NCBI GenBank assembly: GCA_016191845.1
Contig: JACPVF010000015.1
Location: forward strand, 1 to 64,000
Direction of reading: 5' to 3'
From: Chloroflexota bacterium
Lineage (GTDB): Bacteria; Chloroflexota; Anaerolineae; Anaerolineales; Villigracilaceae
Length of the DNA: 64,000 bases
Under the pieces are notes generated by a model, which searched no databases, had not been told where the DNA came from, and worked only from the letters and a program-made list of their open reading frames with translations. How positions within the stretch are numbered: the stretch's first letter is position 1; each line of letters begins with the position of its first letter. Of the stretch, positions 35,846 to 45,373 are shown in pieces. Made by a program: the position numbers and the translations under genes.

Positions 35846-36379
35846 ATGATTAGAGACTTGCCCCGTAAACTCATCGAGGCCATTCTGCACGATGCCATGC
35901 GGCGAGACATGACCACCGCGCGCCGAGCCATTCTCCTGCAAATCCTGTGGAATGAGCGCTATCTGACCCGTGCCCAGCTAATTGCCAGAGTTGAGTATAG
36001 TTTGGGCAAAGGCTGTTTTGGCAATTCTGCCTGGGAGGATACCTTTTATCGCGACATGCGCATGGTCAAGCAGACATTCCAGGCGGAAAACCATGTGCTG
36101 GAGTACAGCCGAAGCAAACAAAGAAATGGGTATTATCTAAAAGGACAGCCCGCCTTGTCACCAGAATTCCAGCAAATGATAACGTCCAGTGTCGGGGAAG
36201 TGGATCCACGCCAGATGGATATTTATCAATCCCTATCTCCTGCGGACCGGTTTCGACAAGGCTGTGTGATAAGTGACACAGCCAGAAAAGTGGTGGCGTA
36301 CCGAATCCTGCAGGAAAACCCCAACCTTACCCTTCAAGAAGCCAATCGAATGGCGCTTCAGAGAGCGTATACAGCATGA
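35846..36379 (+). CDS. Winged-helix-type regulator, probable antitoxin partner
   Basis: 177 aa from MIRDLPRKLIEAIL. ATG at 35834 overlaps the -10 box, so the later Met is preferred. An N-terminal HTH-like part (RRAILLQILWNERYLTRAQLIARVE) and a second wing-like part (RDMRMVKQTFQAENHVLEYS...NGYYLKG) resemble WYL/AbiEi-type winged helices. Its stop overlaps the next gene as ATGA. The palindromic promoter suggests self-repression. Function inferred from pairing with a nucleotidyltransferase gene. Confidence 0.65.
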   Translation: MIRDLPRKLIEAILHDAMRRDMTTARRAILLQILWNERYLTRAQLIARVEYSLGKGCFGNSAWEDTFYRDMRMVKQTFQAENHVLEYSRSKQRNGYYLKGQPALSPEFQQMITSSVGEVDPRQMDIYQSLSPADRFRQGCVISDTARKVVAYRILQENPNLTLQEANRMALQRAYTA

Positions 36380-36972
36380 AAAGAAAAAACGCACTGTTGG
36401 ACATCACAGAATTTCTCAAGTTGCTTCTCGACTGTCTGAAAACTACCCAGGTCGAATATATGATCGGTGGCGCAATTGCTGAATGGGCCTGGGGTGAACC
36501 GCGCGCCACACAAGATCTAGATATCGTGATCGATCTCCCGCTCGAATCCATTGGCAGGTTTTCAGAGGAACTTAAAAAGCGTGACATGCTGGTTCCCACT
36601 GATATTATTCTCGATGTCATGATGGAGGATCGGGCGGATATTCCCCTGAATGCCATCCACATGTACAGCGGCTTGAAGGCGGACTTGTATTTGATGAAAG
36701 AAGGCGATGCGCTTAGACAGAGCGCATTCAAGCGCCGCGTGTTAGTGGATTATGGCCCACCGATTGGAAAAGTGTATGTTCATTCTCCCGAAGACTTGAT
36801 CTTGTACAAACTATTGTATTTGGGATTGAGTGGGCAGCCAAAGCATGCGCGAGACATAGCAGCAATCTTGCACGCAAGAAAAAATAAGATCAACCTTGAA
36901 TATATTGATGAATGGGTCGCCAGGTTGGGATTGGCTTCGATTTGGAATGAGTTACGGGATGGCGTAGGGTGA
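36376..36972 (+). CDS. Nucleotidyltransferase-fold protein (AbiEii/MNT-like), probable toxin
   Basis: 198 aa. The motif GGAIAEWAWGEPRATQDLDIVID (positions about 31-53) is the GG...DxD core of the polymerase-beta nucleotidyltransferase fold, as in AbiEii and other toxin-antitoxin NTases. A later HSPEDLILYKLLYLG matches the conserved C-terminal helix of DUF6036/AbiEii-like proteins. Coupled to the upstream HTH gene by ATGA. Such pairs act as toxin-antitoxin or phage-exclusion modules by modifying tRNA or protein (family knowledge). Confidence 0.78.
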   Translation: MKRKNALLDITEFLKLLLDCLKTTQVEYMIGGAIAEWAWGEPRATQDLDIVIDLPLESIGRFSEELKKRDMLVPTDIILDVMMEDRADIPLNAIHMYSGLKADLYLMKEGDALRQSAFKRRVLVDYGPPIGKVYVHSPEDLILYKLLYLGLSGQPKHARDIAAILHARKNKINLEYIDEWVARLGLASIWNELRDGVG

Positions 36973-37060
36973 TGGGTGGATCGTAAAAAAAGGAATGGAA
37001 TTCCTCGGAGGCTAATCAGTTCTGATCCGGGAGATCCTGACAGGAGTAATTGAACGTCTG

Positions 37061-37306
37061 ATGGCATCGTTGTGGACTCTGGCTCAAACGATGGGTTGTG
37101 ATCTGTTGCCTGACGGCAGGGAAAAAACCTCCACGAACAAAATCTACTGCGGATCAATGAAGGCACATTCGGCGGCACTCGAATATGTGCTTGACATTCA
37201 TGGGCGGTTACATATTCTTGACCAATGCCTGACGCCCGAATCCGCGCAGGGGATGTTCGAGGCGATGGAGGAAGCGGCGCACAAAGTCAAATACGTCGCG
37301 CACTAA
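37061..37306 (+). CDS. Hypothetical protein (81 aa)
   Basis: MASLWTLAQTMGCDLLPDG start; mixed helix/strand. Only a distant GGAG (13 bases) precedes the ATG, so the start is uncertain; Met11 is an alternative. A strong terminator follows at 37331-37356, which supports transcription of this frame. No family recognised. Confidence 0.45.
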   Translation: MASLWTLAQTMGCDLLPDGREKTSTNKIYCGSMKAHSAALEYVLDIHGRLHILDQCLTPESAQGMFEAMEEAAHKVKYVAH

Positions 37307-37330
37307 AAGATTTGGTTTTAGTAGAACAAG

Positions 37331-37356
37331 GAAGAGTGATGAAAAGATCACTCTTC
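37331..37356 (+). terminator. Intrinsic terminator
   Basis: GAAGAGTGAT (37331-37340) pairs with ATCACTCTTC (37347-37356), 6-base loop, tail TTTCATTCTC. It closes the small gene at 37061-37306 and isolates the lux-like operon that follows. Confidence 0.8.
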
Positions 37357-37503
37357 TTTCATTCTCAAAGGGTCTATCAGGGTTTGTATTTCCAGGAGGA
37401 GCGGCGGGAGGTAGACGGTCATCGGGGTGGATTGCGACCTGTTTGCATTGGGAAAAGCGACGAACCAGCGGAACCCTGCCCCCGGTTTTCATATCATGTG
37501 GGC

Positions 37504-38997
37504 ATGTCCAATTCCTCCTCCGCTTCCCCGATCTGCCTGCCGTTTCTCCTGCGCGGGCAGGAGATCCAATCTGCCGATCTATGCCATCATGGACGGGATG
37601 GACAGGTCCAATTTCATTACCCGGATCCACGTCCGCTGCTTTCGCAAATTATCCTCTCCGATCCGATCCAATTACAGCGCGATTTTGCACATGTCTATGT
37701 GAGCGAAATCATCGACTTCCTGGCCGAGGCCGGGCGTTGCATGACCCTAGATTCCGAACGCATGCGACAAGCCTGTCATTTCAGCAAGCTGTTTAGCGCG
37801 TTGCCCGCCTCCGTCCTGAAGGGCAGCTATGAATTGATCCCGATCGTCTTCTCCAAGCCGGCCCTGCGCGCGCTGGTGGAAAACGAGATTGGGTCCAAGT
37901 ACCTGGATGGCTGGGTGGAGTTGCCCTATGCAGACAAAGTCGCCAGGCGGCGTGCCTATGGAGCCCGCACCCTGCACTTTCTGTCTGGCAATGCCCCGGT
38001 TGTGGCGGCCCTGAGCATGGCGCGTGCCGCCCTGATCAAGGCGGACAACATCGTCAAGGTTGCGCCCAATGATCCGTTCACAGCCTGGGCGATCCTGGAC
38101 GCCATGCGGGAGGTGGACCCCAATCATCCCGTGGTCCGTCACTTTTCAGTCCTGTACTGGCCGAAAGAGATGGCTGATTTCGAGCGGGAATTGCTCCATC
38201 CGCATTATCTGGAGAAGATCATCTCCTGGGGCGGTGCGCTGGGCGGGGTCAATTCCACCTTGAACCACGGGAATTTGCAGGCCGCCGGGATCGACGTGAT
38301 CGCCTTGGGACCGAAGTTCAGCATTTCGATTCTCGGGGAGCAAGCCTTCCGCTCGCATGCAGAAATGGATCGGGTTGCCAGCCTTACTGCCCGGGATGCC
38401 GGCTCGTTCAACATGGAATCCTGTGGTTCGTCGCGCTTTCATTTTGTGCAGGCCACGCCCGAACAGGCCAGGGAGTACGCCCGGCTTTTGTACCAGCACA
38501 TGCAGGATCAGGATCCGGCCTTGAGCGCCCTGCCGAAGAATTTCCCGAGTGAGCTGCAGGATGAGCTTAACTCCATTCGGGTTCAGGAGGATCTCTACCA
38601 TGTGGTGGGCGGGGAGCAGGGGGAAGGCGCAGTGGTGGTGGCGATGGGCGGCGACCTGCCGGATTTCTTTCCCACGCACAAGGTGGTGATCGTTCTCCCG
38701 TTCCAGGGAGATCCCGTACAGGTCGCGGAGCGCATTCACCCCTCCACGCAGACGGTGGGCATTTATCCCGAGTCATTGAAGGAGTGCCTGCGTGACGTGC
38801 TGGCCGCGCGTGGTGTCTGTCGGTTTATCTCCATCGGCCACACCGTGGACTACACCGTGGGTGGACCGTTCAATTCCACCGAGATCATGCGGCGCGCCTG
38901 CCGCTGGATTCTGGATGAATCCCATTCCCCTGAGGTCACCCTGCCTTGGTTCAAAGTCCGCAAGGCCTGGCAGATCCTCACTCACCATCTTTTCTAG
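37504..38997 (+). CDS. luxC: LuxC-like acyl-CoA/acyl-protein reductase
   Basis: 497 aa from the Met at 37504; the longer open frame upstream crosses the terminator and is rejected. An aldehyde-dehydrogenase-like fold with the nucleophile in NMESCGSSRF (Cys307) and the nucleotide-binding region SGNAPVVAALSMARA matches LuxC, the reductase of the fatty-acid reductase complex that makes long-chain aldehydes with NADPH. The synthetase partner gene follows after 12 bases. No luxA/B luciferase is nearby, so a lipid or aldehyde-conversion role is more likely than light. Cytoplasmic enzyme. Confidence 0.85.
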   Translation: MSNSSSASPICLPFLLRGQEIQSADLCHHGRDGQVQFHYPDPRPLLSQIILSDPIQLQRDFAHVYVSEIIDFLAEAGRCMTLDSERMRQACHFSKLFSALPASVLKGSYELIPIVFSKPALRALVENEIGSKYLDGWVELPYADKVARRRAYGARTLHFLSGNAPVVAALSMARAALIKADNIVKVAPNDPFTAWAILDAMREVDPNHPVVRHFSVLYWPKEMADFERELLHPHYLEKIISWGGALGGVNSTLNHGNLQAAGIDVIALGPKFSISILGEQAFRSHAEMDRVASLTARDAGSFNMESCGSSRFHFVQATPEQAREYARLLYQHMQDQDPALSALPKNFPSELQDELNSIRVQEDLYHVVGGEQGEGAVVVAMGGDLPDFFPTHKVVIVLPFQGDPVQVAERIHPSTQTVGIYPESLKECLRDVLAARGVCRFISIGHTVDYTVGGPFNSTEIMRRACRWILDESHSPEVTLPWFKVRKAWQILTHHLF

Positions 38998-39009
38998 GAG
39001 TTCTTCCAC

Positions 39010-40404
39010 ATGACCATCACCACACTTCCGGGCGCGCCGGAAAGTTGGACGCGCCTGTCCGTTCCCACCTTGTTCTCCCTTTCCCCGGATGAATTGCAGG
39101 TCTTGCAGTTGCACTGGGCACAGGAACGGTTTTCCCAATTGCGAACACGCATACCCGCCCTGCATTCCCTGGCCGGAAAACAGGGCGTGTCCCACGTTCA
39201 AGATTTCGACATCTTGGCGGCCTTGCTTATCACCCACCAGGTGTACAAGAGCTACCCGTTCGCCCTCATCGAGGAAAAACGCTTCGATGATCTGACGCGC
39301 TGGCTGGACAAGCTGACCTCCCATGATCTGTCCGACCTCGACATGAGCGGCGTGAATTCGATGGACGAATGGCTGGCGCGTTTGGACCAGGCCGGGATGT
39401 TCGTCTTCCATTCCACCGGCACCAGCGGCAAGCTGAGCTTCTTTCCACGCAGTCAAACCGAGAAGGAAGCCTGGGTGGAGGGCACCTACACATTCATGGA
39501 AGCCTTTACACCCGGCATCCGCGGGGTCCACCTGCCGGTCTTCTGGCCCGCCTACCGCAGCGGACGGCAGGCGGGTATGCGCCTGATCTCCCACTTCGGA
39601 CCATTGCTGGCAGGCGGAGAGACTGAATATCACAGTTTGTTCGATGCGCCCATGTCGGCGGACTTCATGTCGCTGGCCATGCGCATGCAGCATGCCCAAG
39701 CCCGCGGCGATCTGAAGGCAATCGACACCATCAAGGCCATCTTCCGTACCAAGGGGGAGATCGTGACTCTCAAGGCGCGCAAGGCGGCCGTAACCCGCCG
39801 CTTCTTCGAGAAGATGGTGCGTGAATATCGCGGCCGGCGCGTTTTCCTGATGGCCTCCGCCACGGATTTGCTGGACTTGGCCCTGGAGGGGCTGATATCC
39901 GGGGAAAGGAATGTCTTCGCACCCGACTCCATGCTCCTGACAGGCGGCGGGTTTAAGGGCCGCAGGGAGGTGCCGGCCTGGAAGGACATCCTGCAGGAGT
40001 TCTATGGGGTGGAGCGCGTCTTCTTGTCATACGGCATGACCGAGCTCAATACATACCATCCGGCCTGCTCGAAGGGTGTCTACCACGTCTTCCCCTGGAC
40101 GATCCCCTTGGTGCTGGATGAAAAAGGGACCCCGCTCCCGCGTCATGGCGCCCAGACCGGCCGCGCCGGATACTTCGATTTGCTGGCTCAGAGCTACTGG
40201 GGTGGCATCCTGACCGGCGACCGTGTCACCGTCCATTACGATGAACCGTGCAGTTGTGGCTGGCAGGGTCCCTGGATCGAGGACAATGTCCAGCGTTTCA
40301 CCGAACTGTTGGGTGGGGAGGACATCATCTCCTGCGCAGGTGTCCAGTCCGCCTACAGCGACTTCATGGAATGCATTGCTGCAGATGTGCCGGAGGAGTC
40401 GTGA
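39010..40404 (+). CDS. luxE: LuxE-like acyl-protein synthetase (adenylate-forming)
   Basis: 464 aa. The signature FHSTGTSGKLSFFPR (Ser135 in HSTGTSG) and YGMTELN (adenylation motif), with a PCSCGWQGP C-terminal segment, match LuxE/phenylacetate-CoA-ligase relatives. It would activate a fatty acid as acyl-AMP and pass it to LuxC. It is encoded immediately after luxC (AGGAG near the ATG) and overlaps a GTG-start membrane gene. Confidence 0.85.
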   Translation: MTITTLPGAPESWTRLSVPTLFSLSPDELQVLQLHWAQERFSQLRTRIPALHSLAGKQGVSHVQDFDILAALLITHQVYKSYPFALIEEKRFDDLTRWLDKLTSHDLSDLDMSGVNSMDEWLARLDQAGMFVFHSTGTSGKLSFFPRSQTEKEAWVEGTYTFMEAFTPGIRGVHLPVFWPAYRSGRQAGMRLISHFGPLLAGGETEYHSLFDAPMSADFMSLAMRMQHAQARGDLKAIDTIKAIFRTKGEIVTLKARKAAVTRRFFEKMVREYRGRRVFLMASATDLLDLALEGLISGERNVFAPDSMLLTGGGFKGRREVPAWKDILQEFYGVERVFLSYGMTELNTYHPACSKGVYHVFPWTIPLVLDEKGTPLPRHGAQTGRAGYFDLLAQSYWGGILTGDRVTVHYDEPCSCGWQGPWIEDNVQRFTELLGGEDIISCAGVQSAYSDFMECIAADVPEES

Positions 40405-40937
40405 CCCTGCCTGACCTGACGATGTTCCTCTTCGGCGTGCTGACCCTGGGCGGCGGAATGACCGGGCTGCTCCGTTCCGACCTATTGCTGACTCTATTGG
40501 GATTGCCCGCCACCGAACCCCGCCTTTTCCTGATGGCCTGTTCGCAAGCCTCCATCGCGATGGGGCTGTATTACATCCTGTCTGCCGTGCATCGCAACCG
40601 CGAGTTTTGTGCCTGGAGCATTTCGGTCCGCGTGTTGAATTTTTGCGTCTTCACCGGCATGGTGGTGCTACACCTGGCGCCAGCCCGCTGGCTGGCGGTG
40701 GCCGCGTTCGAACTGGCGGGCGCCTTGACCACCGCCTGGGCTCTGACTTCAAAGGGAATCACCCCGGTGTTCGATTGTTTCCAGGCCTTGCGTATTGCCT
40801 GCATTCTGTTGGCGTTCATGGGTGGAGCGCTGGCATTCTCAGTCTACGGAATCTATGGAAGTGCTTCGGTTTTTCTCGCTGTCTCTTCCGCAGGAATGAT
40901 GTACGCCTACCGTAACTTTGCACCGATGAGCGACTGA
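40401..40937 (+). CDS. Integral membrane protein of the luxCE-like operon
   Basis: 178 aa, GTG start at 40401 inside GTGA, with GGAGGAGTC upstream: a clear coupled start missed if only ATG is considered. Four to five hydrophobic helices (LFGVLTLGGGMTGLL; LNFCVFTGMVVLHLA; FELAGALTTAWAL; IACILLAFMGGALAFSVYG). No recognised family; it may handle the aldehyde or lipid product. Confidence 0.7.
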   Translation: MTLPDLTMFLFGVLTLGGGMTGLLRSDLLLTLLGLPATEPRLFLMACSQASIAMGLYYILSAVHRNREFCAWSISVRVLNFCVFTGMVVLHLAPARWLAVAAFELAGALTTAWALTSKGITPVFDCFQALRIACILLAFMGGALAFSVYGIYGSASVFLAVSSAGMMYAYRNFAPMSD

Positions 40938-40947
40938 GAGGAATCAT

Positions 40948-41523
40948 CTACAGAAATTGTTCGATAAAATGCCTAGCCTGAATACTTTTGTCATCCCACG
41001 TTATGCTGGCATTATCCAGTCGATAATAATTTGGGTGGCCTTGCCAGACTTGAGCTAATAACCGGTCCAATCGAATGGACTCATCCGCCGTTTCTGGGCG
41101 GTGGGCTTCTGGGTAGCGTTTGTAGGCATGTGCAGCGCCATCCGCTGCGGTGACCAGATGAAGCACGGCGGCATAACGCCGATAATGTTCCTCCCAATTG
41201 GTGCAGGTGTAGGTAAAGAACTCTTCCTCCTCCCAGCCGCATGCCATCCAATACGCCAGTGGGTCAAGACTGCCGCGATGACACAAGACCAGTCTGCCCT
41301 CGTCGGGTTCAAGGGTTTGGAATAAGGCGTCTTCCAAGCCCCATTGGGCACGTACCATCAACCGTTGGAATTGCTTTTGCGAAGGCGAAATGCCCACTCT
41401 GCCTACCGTGAGAATGGCTTCCGGGAGAAAGAGAAAGCGACTGTCTTGACGCAACTCTTCCATCAATGTGGTCTTGCCGCCGCAGGGTCCGCCGGTGAGG
41501 ACCAGCATGGGAAAGCCGTTCAT
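40948..41523 (-). CDS. AAA-type P-loop ATPase/kinase (AAA_28-like)
   Basis: 191 aa. Walker A LTGGPCGGKTTLMEEL at the N-terminus, then a kinase-like core with LCHRGSLDPLAYW. It resembles the AAA_28/NadR-like P-loop proteins that phosphorylate or sense small molecules. Its ATG overlaps the stop of the HEAT-repeat gene (ATGA at 41520-41523), linking it to that operon. Convergent with the membrane gene, 10 bases between stops. Confidence 0.72.
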   Translation of the reverse strand: MNGFPMLVLTGGPCGGKTTLMEELRQDSRFLFLPEAILTVGRVGISPSQKQFQRLMVRAQWGLEDALFQTLEPDEGRLVLCHRGSLDPLAYWMACGWEEEEFFTYTCTNWEEHYRRYAAVLHLVTAADGAAHAYKRYPEAHRPETADESIRLDRLLAQVWQGHPNYYRLDNASITWDDKSIQARHFIEQFL

Positions 41524-43988
41524 AATGGGAAATCCACGCCAATACCGCCAGAGTCGTGCTGATTGTCATGATGAACAAACCCGCAGGACTCTGTACTATC
41601 GGAATGGTAATCACTATGAGGTTGGAGTATGGAATCCCTGTATGCGAGGATTTGTTTCGTTGCCGCTTCATTTGCTTTCCCGCTTGCATAGATCCTGACC
41701 AGCGAATTGGCTGCCGTGTGACGGACAGACCAAACCGGGTCATTGAGAATGCTGATCAGCGGTTCGATTGCACGCGCATCGCCTATGCTTCCAAGGGCTT
41801 TAATAATTCTGGTATGTATGGCGTCCCACCATTTTCGATTTGCCAGGATGGAAAGGAGAGGTTCCACGGCACGCGCGTCGCCCAGTGATTCAAGCACATC
41901 GACGGCTGTAGAACGCACGGTTTCTCTTTCATCCTTGAGCGCATCGCATAATGGCTCCAGGGCGCGCCTATCGCCCATGCGTCCAAGGATGATTGCGATT
42001 TCTATGCGCGCTTCACCCTGTTCATCCTTAGTGGCTTGATGGAGCGGTTCAAGTGCCTTTTGATTGCCAAGCATACCAAGGGCCTTGGCCGCCGCGATGC
42101 GACTCGCGGACTCCCGTCCGGTTTGTAAAAGATGGATGAGGGGCTGGAGAGCCTGCTCATCATGGATTTGCCCAAGGATTAAAGCAGCAGCCGCGCGCAG
42201 CTCCTCGTTTTCGTCATTCAATGCAGCAATTAATTGCGGCACAGCCTTTGCCCCGGTCGTTCTCAACGCATCTTCAACCGGTTCTCGAATCGGTTTATCT
42301 ACAAGGGCCGAGACAAGCATCCCGATCGCATTGGGATGCTTCAATTGTCTTAGTGCGATCAGCGCGTCCTGACGGCTTTTGGAATCATCATTCTTCAATA
42401 CGGCCAACAAGGGAGCAGCAGCATGCGCTTCAAGCGCCAGGCACTTGTCCCATTCGTGCTTTACCGACCAGTACCATGCGCCTGCCTCACCATCATCTGG
42501 GTTCCATCCGAGTTTATCCAGCATATCCGCAGCACCCAGCCTGACGTAATAATTCCCGTGGTGCAGGGCGTCCACGAAACCCTGTTTAGAGTCTGCTCCA
42601 ATTTTTAATAATACTTGTTTGGCGGCCTCCCTGGCAGGCGTGCTTTGGAATGTGCTGTTATATGGTCGGATTGCCAACAACAATGAGGCGACTGCGGCAG
42701 TCCCCATCCTGATCAGACCGGCATTGGCAATATCCACAATCTCTGTATTATGCTCCTCAAGCAAGGGAAGTACCGCTTCCAATGCGCGCGGATCGCCAAT
42801 TTGCGCCAGTATCAGGCGAATCAATAGTTTGATTTCAGGATCCCTGGTTGATTGCAACTGGGCTTGCAAAGGTTGGACCGCCGGCGCTCCGATCTGGACC
42901 AGGGATCGGGCAGCGGCTTCTCCAATTCCCCAGGAGGCATGCAGAATAGAAATGAGGGGTTGTACGGCCCGTTCATCCCCGAGCATTCCCAATGCGGTGG
43001 CAGCGGCGATGGATATGGGATGGTCGGTGTAGTCTTTCACATCGATCACCTTGATCAACGGCTCCACAGCCCGGGGATCACGAATTCGTCCAAGGGAAAG
43101 AGCGGCTGCCCTGCGCACATCCCGGTTTTGGTTGGATTGCACTGTCTCAATCAGAGGTTCGACCGCAGGAGCTCCAATTTTTATGCATGACTCCCACTGC
43201 CCTTGCAAGATCCAGTATTGCGCGCCCATCGCATTTTCCTCCGGGATCCAGCCCAACTGTTCCAGAGATTGTGCAGCCATTGCACGGACATCTTCATAGG
43301 TGTCCATGAACAGGGTGGTGAGAGGTGCAATGGCACGCGGATCTCCAAGTTGGCCGAGCGCCCAGGCTGCAGATTTGCGCACCTGTTCTGATGCATCCTT
43401 TTGCACAGCAAGGATGAGCGCTTCGACGCTGCGGGAATCTTTGATCTCACCCAATGCCCAGGCGGCTATGGCGCGAATCTCGGCGTCTGGCGTGGAAATG
43501 CGAAGCAATTTGATCAATGGATCCTGAACCTCGGATATACCAAGCATGCTTATTAGCGTATCAACGGCCTTGGGATCATGCAGCTCCCCTAATGCACGCG
43601 CCACTGCCTTACGCACCCCATTATTCTCATCTTGAGATAAATGGATTAAGGGGCCAACCGCCATGCCATCGCCAAGTTCTCCCAACGAATCGGCTGCGGC
43701 TTGCCGGATAAATGGATGAGGGTCCTTCAGCATTGGAAGAAGGAAGGGAACAGCACGTTTGTCCCCGGCTCTACCCAGAACCCAGGCAGCTCCATGGCGA
43801 ATGTTTAAGTTTTTATCCTGCAGGGCCGCTGCCAATTCGTTGAAGGCCAATGCGCCAAAACTGATCAGAGCTTTGGCCGCAGCCTGCCTTATGCCTGCGT
43901 CTTTCTCGTACCCGAGCGCCTTGATCAAACCGTCAATATCCCGCTTGGCGGTCAACTTCTCAATATTGGGCGGCCCAAAGATTGGCAT
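41520..43988 (-). CDS. Large HEAT/PBS-lyase-repeat protein (822 aa)
   Basis: More than 15 copies of a 31-residue helical repeat of the form DxRAVEPLIxxLxDxxxxVRxxAAxALGxLG cover almost the whole protein. The N-terminus MPIFGPPNIEKLTAKRDIDGL is near-identical in pattern to the paralogue at 44095-45357. Such scaffolds bind proteins; PBS-lyase relatives hold prosthetic groups. The C-terminal 45 residues are His/Ser-rich and not repeat-like. Encoded downstream of the radical-SAM gene and the shorter paralogue. Confidence 0.8.
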   Translation of the reverse strand: MPIFGPPNIEKLTAKRDIDGLIKALGYEKDAGIRQAAAKALISFGALAFNELAAALQDKNLNIRHGAAWVLGRAGDKRAVPFLLPMLKDPHPFIRQAAADSLGELGDGMAVGPLIHLSQDENNGVRKAVARALGELHDPKAVDTLISMLGISEVQDPLIKLLRISTPDAEIRAIAAWALGEIKDSRSVEALILAVQKDASEQVRKSAAWALGQLGDPRAIAPLTTLFMDTYEDVRAMAAQSLEQLGWIPEENAMGAQYWILQGQWESCIKIGAPAVEPLIETVQSNQNRDVRRAAALSLGRIRDPRAVEPLIKVIDVKDYTDHPISIAAATALGMLGDERAVQPLISILHASWGIGEAAARSLVQIGAPAVQPLQAQLQSTRDPEIKLLIRLILAQIGDPRALEAVLPLLEEHNTEIVDIANAGLIRMGTAAVASLLLAIRPYNSTFQSTPAREAAKQVLLKIGADSKQGFVDALHHGNYYVRLGAADMLDKLGWNPDDGEAGAWYWSVKHEWDKCLALEAHAAAPLLAVLKNDDSKSRQDALIALRQLKHPNAIGMLVSALVDKPIREPVEDALRTTGAKAVPQLIAALNDENEELRAAAALILGQIHDEQALQPLIHLLQTGRESASRIAAAKALGMLGNQKALEPLHQATKDEQGEARIEIAIILGRMGDRRALEPLCDALKDERETVRSTAVDVLESLGDARAVEPLLSILANRKWWDAIHTRIIKALGSIGDARAIEPLISILNDPVWSVRHTAANSLVRIYASGKANEAATKQILAYRDSILQPHSDYHSDSTESCGFVHHDNQHDSGGIGVDFPL

Positions 43989-44094
43989 GATTTAATCCTT
44001 TCAACAAGTATGGCAGGATCGACTCTATGTCTAGTGAGGCACTGGTCCCCTATTGGGGATGAATTGCACTCTCACTTGTGGAGTTCGCAGCGGC

Positions 44095-45357
44095 CTAGGT
44101 AAAGGTGATTGTTATATCATCGTTTATTTTTTTAACTTCGATCGAGACATCCTGATGATCGTGTAATTTACAAGCCATATCGTAAGAATCTATACTAATA
44201 TGTCTCTCCGGGATGGCTAGAATTTTCTGCTTCGCTGTTGGAGTTAGCTTGTTACTGCGATAGAGATCCCTGAGCACAGGCGCTATCTCCTCGCAATCAA
44301 ATGATGTCCCCTTGGTGAACGCAGCGATCAGCGGTTCCACGGCGCGTTCGCCCCCAATCTGCCCCAGCGCTTTTGCCGCCGAACTGTTGCCACCGATTAC
44401 GGCTATGAGGGGTTCTAGGGCCGGTTCTCCAAGTTTCACACACTCATCCCATTCGCCCTTGACCGCCCAATACCACGCTTTTTGATCGTCCGTATCCGGT
44501 TTCCAACCCAGGTTTTCCAGTATTTCTACCGCGCTTATGCGCGTATAGTATCCTTTAGCCTTAATTACCTCGATCAGCGGCCTTATGGCGGGTGTGCCGA
44601 TGCAATTTAATGCTGATTTCGCACCTTCAACAAAATATTCATCGTCTTCCTGGAGCGCCATGACCAGCAGTTCCGCAGCCTGACCACCACCAATCCTCCC
44701 GAGCACTGCTGCTGCCTTCTCCCGCACTTCCCTGTTCTTATCCTTGAGCGCCTTGCCGAGCGGTTCAACAGCCCGTGCATCTCTGATGCAACCAAGTGCG
44801 CTGACTACTGCTTCCCGCACATCCGAGCGTTCGTCCTTGAGAGCAGCGATAAGCGGTTCGACAGCCCGCCCATCCCCGATCGTTCCCAGGATAGCTGCCG
44901 CCACAATTGGAATATCCGGGAGCGCCAAGATGAGCGGTTCAACGGCGAGTGAGTTGATTCTCTTTAATGCCTCTTCCCCTGTGTACCACCCGTTTTTTTC
45001 CTTGATGGCAGCGATGAGCGCTTCGACTGCACGCAGACCGCCAATCTGCCCCAGCGCCTCGGCTGCCCCTTTCTGTACTTCCCAACTCGCATCCTTGAGG
45101 GCAGCGATGAGCGGCCCGACAGCCCGTGCGTCGCCGATCCGGCCGAGTGCCTGTGCTGCCGCCTCGCGCACTTCCTCGCGCTCATCCTTGAGAGCGGCGA
45201 TGAGCGGCTCGACAGCCCGCACATCCCCGACTTTCCTCAGCGCAATTGCCGCGCCCCAGCGCACATGGAGGTCATTGTAGCGGAGAGCCTTGATCAGGCC
45301 ATTGACATCGCGCTTGTCCTCTAGCCACTTAACATTGGGTGGACCAAACAGTCCCAC
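44095..45357 (-). CDS. HEAT/PBS-lyase-repeat protein (420 aa), paralogue of the next gene
   Basis: GTG start at 45357, with AAAGGAGAAATGCC upstream; the ATG inside that stretch is out of frame and the upstream open frame lacks a site. HEAT repeats fill residues 15-350. A distinct C-terminal segment (AKQKILAIPERHISIDSYD... ITITFT) lacks repeats. It begins 16 bases after the radical-SAM gene, so the two are probably made together. Confidence 0.78.
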   Translation of the reverse strand: MGLFGPPNVKWLEDKRDVNGLIKALRYNDLHVRWGAAIALRKVGDVRAVEPLIAALKDEREEVREAAAQALGRIGDARAVGPLIAALKDASWEVQKGAAEALGQIGGLRAVEALIAAIKEKNGWYTGEEALKRINSLAVEPLILALPDIPIVAAAILGTIGDGRAVEPLIAALKDERSDVREAVVSALGCIRDARAVEPLGKALKDKNREVREKAAAVLGRIGGGQAAELLVMALQEDDEYFVEGAKSALNCIGTPAIRPLIEVIKAKGYYTRISAVEILENLGWKPDTDDQKAWYWAVKGEWDECVKLGEPALEPLIAVIGGNSSAAKALGQIGGERAVEPLIAAFTKGTSFDCEEIAPVLRDLYRSNKLTPTAKQKILAIPERHISIDSYDMACKLHDHQDVSIEVKKINDDITITFT

Positions 45358-45373
45358 GGCATTTCTCCTTTTC

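Noticed and set aside
37225..37503. N-terminal extension of the LuxC-like frame
   Set aside because: It crosses the terminator at 37331-37356 and lacks family resemblance; Met at 37504 fits LuxC.
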